From assembly GCA_037953745.1 (NCBI GenBank), contig JBAKBP010001390.1, forward strand, positions 62,001-126,000: 64,000 nt of DNA, written 5' to 3'. The position numbers and the translations under genes are program-made. This DNA comes from Lithodes maja. Taxonomy: Eukaryota; Arthropoda; Malacostraca; Decapoda; Lithodidae. Shown here piece by piece: positions 13,401 to 25,700 of the stretch (the stretch's first letter is position 1; every line of letters begins with the position of its first letter). Below the pieces are notes generated by a model. The model searched no databases. It was not told where the DNA came from and saw only the letters and a program-made list of their open reading frames with translations.

Positions 13401-16400
13401 CTGCTCTCTTCAACATCAAAAAGTTCTCGCTGTATTGCACTATCACTCAACAAACGCTTCACTTTCTTTCGTTGAGCTTTCTTATCGGTTGCAACAGGCG
13501 TCGAAGTTGCAAGCGGGGTAGCAGTGGGGCGCGCGGGAGGTTGCACCGAATCGGACGCGTTGGAATTCATTTTTTTAGTATTACTCGCTATGGCGGCCAC
13601 GTAGGAGCTGATAACGGTAGTAGTTGAGGCTTGGTGGCGCTGCGGTTGCCCCTGCAAACTCAAATTTGGCCGCGCCAATTTTGAAGCACTCTTTCAAGCT
13701 CAGTGATTTTAAAAGGACACCGGGGCTCCTGCCCTTCTTTTCTGGTGTCATTTTAAAATGACACCCGGGCTGGAAGGGTTAAGGGGATATTTATTATTTA
13801 TGTATATATTTATTATTATTATTATTAATATTATTTTGTTTTAGTTTCCCCGCTAAGCCTCCATCCAGCTTATGAAATACCCCCAAGACTCCCCTTCGAG
13901 ATAAATTTGTGCTTGTTTTAGTAAAAACTGAAATACCCCAGCGTAAGGCCAGTTCCACTTGTAAGTAGTGCAGGCTCGCTATCGCTCGTCAGAAATAAAT
14001 CGACTCTTAATCAAATTATTGGTCTTAGAATTGGCAAAGACTTAGGGTGAAATGTCTTAAAATAGTTAAACTGATGGTGTATAATTCTTCGAGTTTCAAA
14101 CCTAACAGGGCTAATCATGAAGCAGAAAGGGGCCCAGAACCCCGACCCCCACCCGCCCCCTTTAAGGATTAGTTACATATTGTTCTTGAATTCCATCGTA
14201 GACTAGTAGACGAAACCTAATGTATTGCTCTCGTATTTGGCGTGATCGTGGGAGGGAAATCACACCAGCGTGATCATCAGAGCAGCTGACAAAAACACAT
14301 ACTAGCAGACAAGAACAGGTTTAAATATTTGTTCATAATATCCGTGTGCTTGTGTAGGCTCTTAACCCTTGGGATCTATAAATGTCGATGGGCCAGATAT
14401 TAAAACCTTAGGCACCGGTTTCATCCAAGAGAGCCAAACATTCAGCATTACCTGTAAATAACTGCTAATAGTGAATGGGAACTCATTGATCAATCTCATC
14501 ATATCGGAGTAACATTTCCACAACAGTAAGACAAATGTCTTGTAGAATATAAATGTAACTTAAATCCCTCTCTGACGGTACACTCGGTTGCCGCATTCTC
14601 TAGCCCACTCAAAATAATTCGTGGACCGCACATATTTCTATTTATGCAATTAAAATTTTCTGGATTGATTTTTTAATAGAACTTGCTTTTCAATAAATAG
14701 TAAATATAGTTTTGTAGTTGATGTATAACAAATTATATTCATGATTCGTGTCCAGAGATATACGGAAGTATATCTCTGGAGATTCATTAATATAATTTGT
14801 TGCTTCACCGATTTATATTTATGGAAATATATATAAATAGGTGAAGCCTACCAATATTTGAGAATGGGCTAAACACAATGGAATCCGAGTGTACCAATGT
14901 TTACCCTGGCCCATGGACTGTACGGCTTATCTCCTCTAGGCGGCACCAGTTGTCCTCCTCCCGATGAGCTAACGGAGGTGAAGCCGTGTCGTGCGGTTTT
15001 GACGCTGTTCTAGACTTACAATGTGCTTGCTTAATACTCCAGAAGGGTTGATAGCCTCTAAAGTCCTATTTTAGCTAACTATAAGAGTTCCATGTCATCT
15101 CAACCAGTAGACCATTTCAACCAGTAGCTCTCAACCAGTGCCAAAATATAGTACTATCCTAACCTAACCTAACCTAACTGTATGAGTTGATTTGGTACTG
15201 GTTGAGAGCTACTGGTTGAAATGGTCTACTGGTTGAGTTGACCGGTCACCATCTATAAGGCCTATCTCCTCTAGGCAGCACCAGCTGTCCCCCTCCCGAC
15301 GAACTAACGGAGGTGAAGACGTGTCGTGTGGAGCCGTGTGGTGGAGCAGCTTGGGTACCCGGGGTCTGGGGTGCGTGTAGCCTACCTGCCCGAGCTGCGT
15401 GTGGTCCCGGACGCCAGACACGGGAGCTGTACTGTCGGGACCACAACAACAACAAATCCCTACCTACCTATAAGTATGTTAACCCTTTGAGTACCAGCGA
15501 CGTATGTTAATATTTTGATCTAGCTATATTTAGACGATATTATGCAGCTTATGAAGGATCTATGGTGGTTAAAGGGGTTGGCTGAGATAGTTTGAAGCCT
15601 TATCATTGCTAGAGGTCCTTCCCAAGCTGAATAAAATCGTCTAATAGTTGCCAGATTAGGATGAAAAGGACATCCCTGGTACAGTAGGGATTAAGGGGAC
15701 ATATCCCGGCTTTCTGGACCCCCTTCTCCCTAATGTTTAGACCCACTAGTTTTGAGATTATAAGACGTTCGGCTCATTAGTTTGGCGATTTTAACACCTT
15801 TTGCCCCATTTCGTTGTCAATTTTAAGACCTTTCGTGCCATTTAGGTATCGATTATTTATTGGCGAGCGATAGCGAGCCTGCAATTTTAAGAGGAACCGG
15901 CCTTCGGCCGGGATATTTTTCTACCGAAAAATGTAAAAATTTATTTTGAAGGGGGGTCTAGGGGGTGTTTTTCTAAGCTTGATGGAGGTCTAGGGAGGAA
16001 ACTAAAAAAATATACGAATAAATGAATTAATAGACCAAACAAACGGCCAGTCTCCCCTTAAGGCTCCTACTTATGCTTAACCCTTCTATAGGTAGCCCCA
16101 TCGAACTTGACACTAATCTTGACCTCTTAAGGGGAGACTGGCCGTTTGTTTGGCCTATTAATTCATGTATTAATATATATTTTTAGTTTCCTCCCTAGAC
16201 CTCCATCAAGCTTAGAAAACTATCCCCTTCATGTAAACAACAATTGTACAATTTTCGGTCGAAAAATGTCCCGGCCGAAAGCAGGTTCCTCTTAAAATTG
16301 CAGGCTCGCTATTGCTTGCCAGGAAATAATCAACACCTAAATGGCACGAAAGGTCTTAAAATTGACAACGAAATTGGGCGAAAGGTGTTAAAAACGCCAA

Positions 16401-16668
16401 ACTAATGGGCCGAACGTCTTATAATCTCAAAACTAGTGGGGCTAAGCATTAGGGAGAATTGGGTCCATACAAATGGCCTTCCTCCCCTTAACTTCTCATA
16501 TAATATCAAAGTGAATGGAAGTAATCGAGCTGACATTTCTATCATTTGGGAAGAGACCACCAGGTAATAAATGTGGATATTTACAGCCAGTTTGTTCTAG
16601 GCCCTTTTGGGTTATGAGAAGTTAAGGGGTCATGATTATTGTCAAGTTCATTATTATTATTATTATTA

Positions 16669-16702
<34 letters not shown>

Positions 16703-19700
16703 TTGGCGCTACCTATAGTACCGGTGACGTCCTCTTCATTTAATTTTAGCTACTATTAGACGACATTATTCGGTTTAGAAAGTACGTCTACCCAATAAAA
16801 GGCTACACAGTATTCTATTTCAAGTTAATCATTTTAGCCTTCATAAGCTTAAACAAATCGTCTAATTGTAGGTTAGTTTAATTCATATAGAAAAAGACGT
16901 CACCGGTAATCAAAGACGTCACCGGTAATCAAAGACGTCACCGGTAATCAAAGACGTCACCGGTAATCAAAGACGTCACCGGTTATCAAAGACGTCACTG
17001 GTAATCAAAGACGTCATCGGTTATCAAAAACGTCACCGGTAATCAAAGACGTCACCGGTAATCAAAGACGTCACCGGTAATCAAAGACGTCACCGGTAAT
17101 CAAAGACGTCACCGGTAATCAAAGACGTCACCGGTAATCAAAGACGTCACCGGTAATCAAAGACGTCACCGGTAATCAAAGACGTCACCGGTAATCAAAG
17201 GATTAATAGAATCAGAAGTTATGTACTGATGAATGCAATAAGGGGAGACGGGCTGTTTTTTTAGTCTATGTATTTATTCAGTTATTTTTTAGTTTCCTCG
17301 CTAGACCTCCCTCAAACTTGGAACAAAAAAACTAGACACCTCCTCATTAAAAATTTGTACATTTTTCGATAGAGAAATGTCCTGGCTGAATGCCGGTTTT
17401 TCTTATGATTACAGGCTTGCTATCGCTCGCCAGGAAAAAATCGACACCTAAATGGCACGATAGGTCTTAAAATTGACAACGAAATGGAGCTAAAGATATT
17501 AAAATCGCCAAAGTAATGGGCCGAACGTCTAAAAATCTCAAAAAGAAGTGGGGCTAAACATGAGGGAAAAGAAGATCAAGGAAAAACGGCCTGTCTCACC
17601 GTAAGAAAGTAGCCCTTGTAATGTTTGTGTGTTCCGTATTCTATGTATAAGCTACTGTCTTGACCACCACAACAACTCCCACCCCTACAAGTCAGTCAAG
17701 ACTCCTACTTATGTCACCGGCTTTTTTGTCTACTTTTCTTTCTTATCTGGCTTGTATCCATTCGGCCCCATTCAGCCTACTGTTTTAAGACGTTTACCCC
17801 CATCCAGGTGTCAATATTTTGCTGGCAAGCAGTAGCGAGCAAGCATATATACCTGTATATATTTTTGTATAGACAGCAAGCTAAATTTGTAAATGTTTCG
17901 ATAGAAAAATGTCTCCGGCAAAGCCAGATTTCTCCATACAATACAAATCGACACCGGGATGTGGATAAACGTCTTAAAATAGTTGGCTAAATGGGACCGA
18001 ATGGATACAAGCCAGAGAAAGAGAGAAAAGGAGAGAAAGATTATTATCATTATTATTATTATATGAGATGCCGAAGTCTCCAACCAGGGTGCAGAAACAC
18101 CATCAAGATCAATCCACACAAAACACCCGGAGGCACTGGAGAGAGACTATGGCAACTTAGGAAAAAATAAAAACATACACTGTATACTGTACTGTACATA
18201 TACACATATTAAACACATATAACATATTATGCAGTGGAGGATATCAAGCTTAAATATAATAAAATAAAATAGAATAAAATAAGTTTAAAAATTAGAATTA
18301 ATGCTGCAAAAAAGCATTAACTCTAGACTTAAAAATGGAGATATTAGCTGAATTGACTAGCTCATTTGGCAACTTATTCCACAAGTCAACCATGGCCGGC
18401 ACAAAACACCGTGAAAACTGTGTAGTAGAAAAATTAACACGGCTCATGGCAAGATAATTAAGATTGCTTGTGAATCTAGTTGCACGAGCCCGGACATAGG
18501 GCCCAGGCAGAACCCCATGTAAGGGATGCTGAGGGTTGTTAAAAACTTTAAATAAAAGACTAAGGGCACCAACTTTACGTCGATGACACAGATCAAGAGA
18601 CAAATTAGGTAGAATAAAACTGATGGAATTTAGCGACCTGTCAAGCAACTTGAGATGGCAGTCAGCTGCTGGCAACCAGACAGGTGAGCAGTACTCGAAA
18701 TGTGGCAAAGTAAAAGCATAAAAAGACTTGATAACTGTGGCGTCACAAGCAAATGTTTTATAAACCTTGCGAAGCAGACCAATTTTTTGGGAAATGGAAG
18801 AGGAGAAAGAACGAATATGCTTTTCAAAAGTAAGTTTGGGATCAAGAGTAACTCCTAACAAACGCAGAGTATCCACATTCTCAATTTGCTCGCCAGAAAC
18901 TTGTAGATAAGGATGGGGAGGATCCAAGGTACGAGATCTGCTGATGATAATGGAGTGTGTTTTACTAGCATTAAGTTTCATGCCCCAAAGTTCACACCAT
19001 GATGTAATTTTGGCTAAATCCCTATTCAGAGCAGTAGCAATTACGTGTCGATCTATTGGTGATGCAATTGACGCATATAAAGTTGTATCATCAGCATAGG
19101 AGATTAGTTTATTTTCAAGCTCGGAACACAGGTCAGCAGTAAAAATAATAAAAAGCAAAGGCCCAAGGACACTGCCTTGTGGAACACCAGAAACAACAGT
19201 AACAGAAGGGGAATGACACCCATCAATGACCACAGACTGAGATCATTTCGTCAAAAAATCTTCAAAGATCCTTAAAAAATTGCCACCAATACCTGTGGTG
19301 GCAACAAAAATAAGCCTGTGACCACCTTAAACAGTAACAAAAGTTATATACTTATATAGTTGTATTAGTAATATAACTGTTGCATTTGTTTTAAAGACTT
19401 AATCTATATACATTTATGATGTTCATAAACCCACAGTGTTTTGTTTTTGTGTGTTCATTGTTTTCTGTTGCGTTGTCCCTATTCTGGCTCTGTTTTGAGT
19501 CGCCCCCCCCCCCCCCCCTAGCAAAACATAAGAAAAGAGGGAAAACCAAAAACAAAATAGGTAAAATAGGTATTGAATAAACCCCCAGTATTACTTGGCC
19601 AATTCAAACAAATCAAACTTTTCCTACCCTAACGCCAGACCAAACTTAATCTAACCTAACTTAACCAGACCTAATCTAATCTAACCTAGCCTAATCAGAC

Positions 19701-22700
19701 CTAACCTAACCTAATTTAACCAGACCTAATCTAATCTAACCTAGCCTAATCAGACCTAACCTAACCTAACTTAACCAGACCTAATCTAATCTAACCTAAC
19801 CTAATCAGGCCAAACCTAATTTAACAATACCTAACCTAACTTAACCAAACCTAACCTAACTTAACCAGGCCTAACCTATCTTAACCAGACCTAATCTAAT
19901 CTAACCTAACTTAACCAGACATAACCTAACTTAACCAGACATAACCTAACTTAACCAGACATAACCTAACTTAACCAGACCTAACCTAACTTAACCAGAC
20001 CTAAACTAATCTAACCTTACTTAACCAGACATAAACTAACTTTACCAGAGCTAACCTAACCTAACTTAACCAAACCTAATCTAACATAACCAGACCTAAC
20101 CTAACAGACCTAATCTAATCTAACCTAACTTAACCTAATCAAGACAAACTAATTTTCCCTAACTAAATATGTAATCTTGACCTACTCTAACCTAACCAAA
20201 TGTTGTTATGGTGTTGTAGATGCAGCGGTATGAGTCGTCCAGAGCTGGAGAGGGCATGTGAGGTGTCTTGTGGGACCGCCTGTACCGTCACCTCTTGGAG
20301 TGATTGGTCCCCATGCCTGGCTCCTGATCCTTGCCCCATTGGTTAGTCTAGTAATATTTAAGGGAACCCACCTCGCTTTATTTTCTCTTTCTCTCCCCCT
20401 CTCTTTGGCTTGTACCCATTCGGCCTACTGGTTTAAGACTTGCCCCAATCCAGGTGTCAATATTTTCCTGGCGAGCGGTAGCAAGCCAGCATATATGTAT
20501 TTTTGTTTTGACAGCAAGCTAAAGTTGTACATTTTTCGATAAAAAAAATTCCGGCGAAGCCGGATGTCTCCATACAATGCTGGCTCGCTATCGCTCGCCA
20601 GGAAGAAATCGACACCTGGATGGGGATAAACGTCTTAAAACAGTTGGCTGAATGGGGCCGTATGGATACTAGCAAGAGAAAAAGAAAGGGAGAGAAAAAT
20701 AAACCAAAGCAGGTGACCCCCCTTAAGCATATGGGTATTCTTTGAAAATATATCCCCTCCATACATTCTACAGCATATATCCCCTCCATACATTCTACAG
20801 CATATATCCCCTCCATACATTCTACAGCATATATCCCCTCCATACATTCTACAGCATATATCCCCTCCATACATTCTACAGCATATATCCCCTCCATACA
20901 TTCTACAGCATATATCCCCTCCATACATTCTACAGCATATATCCCCTCCATACATTCTACAGCATATATCCCCTCCATACATTCTACAGCATATATCCCC
21001 TCCATACATTCTACAGCATATATCCCCTCCATACATTCTACAGCATATATCCCCTCCATACATTCTACAGCATATATCCCCTCCATACATTCTACAGCAT
21101 ATATCCCCTCCATACATTCTACAGAATATCCTGTATTCAATCAGTAAACAGTAAATGTACTCAATATTATAGATCACTGCATAAATATCATAAAAGCCAT
21201 TTACGCAGTATAACAGCTAATTTTGTGACAAATGATTTGTAGCAAAACCCATAGTATTCGGTATTTATTTATCATTTAATTATATTGGAAATATTGGAAC
21301 AAGTAGAGTGTTTTAAATATCTAGGAGGAACAATAAGCAGGAGTGGAGGTATGGAAGTGGAGGTAAAACAGAGAGTGTGTGAAGGAAGGAAGGTTTTCGG
21401 AGCAATGGGAAGTATGTGGAAGACGAGAAATCTCGGAGTGAAAGTAAAAAGTGCACTGTATCAAGGAATTGTTGTGCCAACAGTGATGTATGGGGCTGAG
21501 ACATGGGCTCTGAAGAAAAAGGAGAAAAGAGGGCTGGATGTGATGGAGATGAGCTGCTTGAGGAGTATGTGTGGAGTTACTCGTAGAGACAGATTGAGGA
21601 ATGAAGAGATACGTAGGAGAGTGGGGCAGCAGGAACATTTGTCAGCCAGAGTGGACAGAAGGGTGCTGAGCTGGTATGGTCATGTTGAACGAATGGGAGA
21701 TGAAAGGCTTACAAAGAGAATATGTGAGTCAGATACAAGGGGAGATAGAAGGGCAGGAAGACCCCCATTGAGATGGAGAGACTGTGTAAGAAAGGCTTTG
21801 GATGATAGAGGAATGACTATAGATCAGGCAGGGGAAGTGGTGGTGGACAAGAGTGAATGGAGAATGCTTGTGAATAGTTGAGTGAACACGTCATTTGGAG
21901 TAAGGGGTCGGGCGCAAGTTGGACTAGATAATAGTCCATCAGGCGCCTGGCCCGGGGAGACGATTAATATGAAGGGTGTGCCTGGAAGTGTGGTGGGAGG
22001 GCTTGTGGCTTTGGCTCCGCTGCATGTCTGCCTGCCGAGATCGGAACCTCTCCGGGTGGTCAGGGGCCGGGGGAGTGCTGGAGCGACCTTGGTAACCCTG
22101 GTCTCTGGGTCTTCTCCTGGGTGACCTGGATGTGTGAGAGTTTGTGTTTTTTATCTGTGTTTATTTTTTGTTTTATGATGTTTTTGTGTTTTCCCTGTTC
22201 TTGCTCTGTCTTGAGTCGGCTACCCCCAAAATGGGGATTGGGCCTGAGCATATAGATAGATAGATAGATTGATAGATTTAATTATATACTTTAACTTACA
22301 TTCCAAAATGTGTTATTGTGTGTGTTCCCCAGACGGAGTGCTGGTATCGTCAGTACAGCGTCGGTGGCGGCGGGTGTTGGTGGAGGCTAAGGATGGTGGT
22401 TCAGAGTGCCCTGGTCTGGCGGAGGAGAGAGGTTGTACCCACGCCCCCGTCACCTGCACCACCCACCACTGGCGATCGGGGCCATGGTCAAGGTGCACTC
22501 TGGCGGACGATGTGGAGTGTGGCATTGGCTATAGGGTCAGGCGTAAGTATCATAGAATCAGAATCAGATTCAGAAATGTATTTTCATATAAACAATGATT
22601 ATTCTTTACAACTTAAAAATACAAATATTGCTTATATACAATAGTGTTATAATAAAACATAGTTATACACTTATATGTTGTCAAAAGTTAATTGAGTAAA

Positions 22701-25700
22701 AATGCGGTAACAGATATATAAACTTACTGATTAAACTGACTATTTAGAAAATGGAGTTTCAGTAGTTTTTTAAAAGAAGACATAGAATTAGAGGCTCTAA
22801 CTTGAAAAGATAGGAGAATAATCATTTTAATAATAATAATAAGCATGTTACTTATTTCTCATAAGCGCCAATTTTTCCGAAGAATTCACTAGCGCTCGGA
22901 AAGAGAAAGAAAAAAAGAACAAAATCAATGCATCAAAAGAAAGGTTATATATAACACACATTTAACAATCACTAGCAGTGGCAAAATAGCCTAAACTCTA
23001 TAGCCATCTGTCATGACACCTCTCTCAAGATCATAGCTTCTCTCAAAGAGAAAAGTCTTAAGTTGTCTCTTGAAACATTCAACAGAACTCAGTTGTCTCA
23101 TGGACAGTGGCAACCTGTTATACAACCTCGGAGCCATGTAGGAGAATGACCTCTCAAAGAAAGAAGACTGCTGGAAAGCCCTTGGTTCATCAAGACGAAA
23201 AGGGTCATTGTCATGACGCACAACTACACCATGGTGTGCCGGTGGGTGCCTGAGCAGCTCTGCAAGGTACCTAGGCTCACCAAATTTGAGAAACTTAAAA
23301 GTCTATAAACACAACTTAAATTCTATTCTTGCTCTTACTGGCAGCCAGTGCAGTTCCATGTGAAGAGATGTAGTAGGAGTTCTAGGTGGAACACCAAAAA
23401 TGAGTCTTGCGGCCCTGTTAAGAACAGACTGAACTTTCATTAAAATATAATTTGGAAGACCCACCAACAGGGCATTGCAATAATCAACACGAGAGAAGAC
23501 CAATGAGTGAACCAACGTCAGGAGGCAACGTCTGGTTATAAACGGCTTCACCAAATAGAGATTTCTGATGTGCAAGTAACAACTTTTAACTATCTGGTTT
23601 ACATGCTCTTTGAAATCTAATCGGGAGTTCACATATACACCCAGATTTCGAACAGAGTTGGCCTGTCGCAGCTGAGATCCACCCACATTGATGGAGAGGG
23701 CACCTACTATATCATCAGCTCTTCTATTTCCTCGGATGATGAGAATATCAGTTTTACCATCATTTAGTTTAAGTTTTCTCGCTCTCATCCACTTCTTGAT
23801 ATCAGACATCAACAATTCCATCTTACTCTGTATATCAACTATATTTGTGATTCTCACATAAATCTGGGTGTCATCTGCATAAAAGTGAAAGGTGACATTA
23901 TGTGCACGAAGCAGAAGAGACAAACTGCTGATATAAATTATAAATAGGATAGGACCTAAAACTGATCCCTGCGGAACACCATACTGCAGGGGTGTCGAGT
24001 CCGAGACCATTTGATTTACCATCACACTCTGGGATCTACCTGACAAGTACGACCCAAGAAGCAAGAGAGCGGAGTCACGCACACCACAATCATAAAGATC
24101 ACTCAATAACAACTCGTGATCCACTGTGTCAAAGGCCGCAGAGAGATCAAGCAAGACCAATAGTGAAGCCACACCATTGCAAATGTTCTTAACTAGATCA
24201 TTATGTACTCTAATCAATGCTGTTTCAGTTGAATGATGCTGTCGGTAAGCAGACTGAAAAATTGGGATAGTTTCATTCTGCTGAAGTAGTGGTTGTAATT
24301 GGTCAAGTATTGCACGCTTTAATATCTTTGATATGAAGGACAGGTTGGAGACAGGACGATAGTTCAACATGTTCTCAATATCAAGTCCAGGTTTCTTTAG
24401 ACTAGGTCGGAGTAGTGCATGCTTTTCAGAATGTGGGAAGTTACCTGCAGAGAAGCACTTATTAATTATTTTGGAAATAAACTCAACTGTGTGATCATAG
24501 ACTCTTGGTAGCTTGGAAACATTTATGGGATCCAACGGGCAAAATGTTTTATTGAGGTTTCTTATGTAGGACGAGATCATGTCCACCTCTACTAAGTGAA
24601 AGGATGAGAGGACATTATTAGGAATGTGTCAAGGTTGGAGTACAACTGAAAGTTCTTCACCAACAGAAGCATCATCCAGTTCCTGTCTTATGCGAGTTTA
24701 CTTGCCAGCAAAAAATGACACAAAGTTGGCAGCCAACTCGGCATCGGGTACAGAAGGTCTTAAGCTGACTTTTGTTTTTCCAAGTAAACTGTTTACAATT
24801 GAAGCCAACCTCCTCTGGTCGTTACCACATGAGTCAACTTTTCCCTGATAATACACTTTCTTTTCATCTTTGATTGTGTGGACCACGGCTCTTCTGGCTG
24901 ACAGATATTGCAACCATGTAGAGTCTGTTTTATTTTTCCGCCATTCACGTTCAGCTCTTCTACGCGCTCTTCTAAGAAATTTAACTCGAGTGCTATACCA
25001 GGGTGAATCATCTCGTACTATGATTTTCTTCTCTACTTCTGGACAGTGATGATCGAACACTAATTTAAGTGCATTTCTATGTACCTCCACCAGCTCATCT
25101 GAAGTAAGGTTGGAAGTATCAATACTTCCCAAGTACTGTTTTACTTCACTGCTAGCCAAATTTTGGTCTGTATTTTTATAATTTCTAAATCTGAATACTT
25201 TTTCATGTGTGAGTGGCTTAGGGAAATCAAAGCTGAAAGTAATCAAAGCATGATCAGAGGTGTTAGGGTCAGCATTCTCAACATCAACATCCAGAACACC
25301 ACCACAACCCACAGGAGAGAGAACCAAGTCAAGGGTGTGTCCTAAGATATGAGTTGGGTGGGACACATGGTTTACAAAATAGTTCTGATCAGTCAACTCA
25401 AGGAACTCAGGAGAGAATGGGTTCAGATGAGGGCTGTCAACCCAGTAATTAAAATCTCCACAAATCAAAAGTCTTCCGGTTTTAGCAGAAAATTAATCGA
25501 GAAACTGCCCAAACTCTTCCATAAAACCCCTATCTGTGCCACGATGGCCAGGCCTATAGACAACTGCCATTCTTAGAATTTGTTGGAGTTTTATTTCCAC
25601 TTCCAACAGTTCATAATAAAGAGGGGCTGGGTTATGGCTTATTTGCAAGATATTCACTAGAGATATGGAGTAGACAACTGCCACTCCACCACCCGGATGA

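Larger units (their letters stand above)
5437..13778 (-). mobile_element. piggyBac element, decayed, split by a nested transposon
   Basis: TTAA at 5433-5436 and 13779-13782 flank the element. The left end CCCTCCTGGCCCGGG and the inverted right end CCCTTCCAGCCCGGG match at 13 of 15 positions. The transposase reads on the minus strand from about 13567 to 6242 and is interrupted by the TIR element at 6837-11504. Without that insert the element is about 3.67 kb. Several frameshifts and stops make it non-autonomous now. The right TTAA is shared with the next element (family B, 13783). Confidence 0.7.

Noticed and set aside
20457..21242. Three long frames over the second 27-bp array
   Set aside because: The period is a multiple of three, so several frames stay open; all are repeat artefacts.
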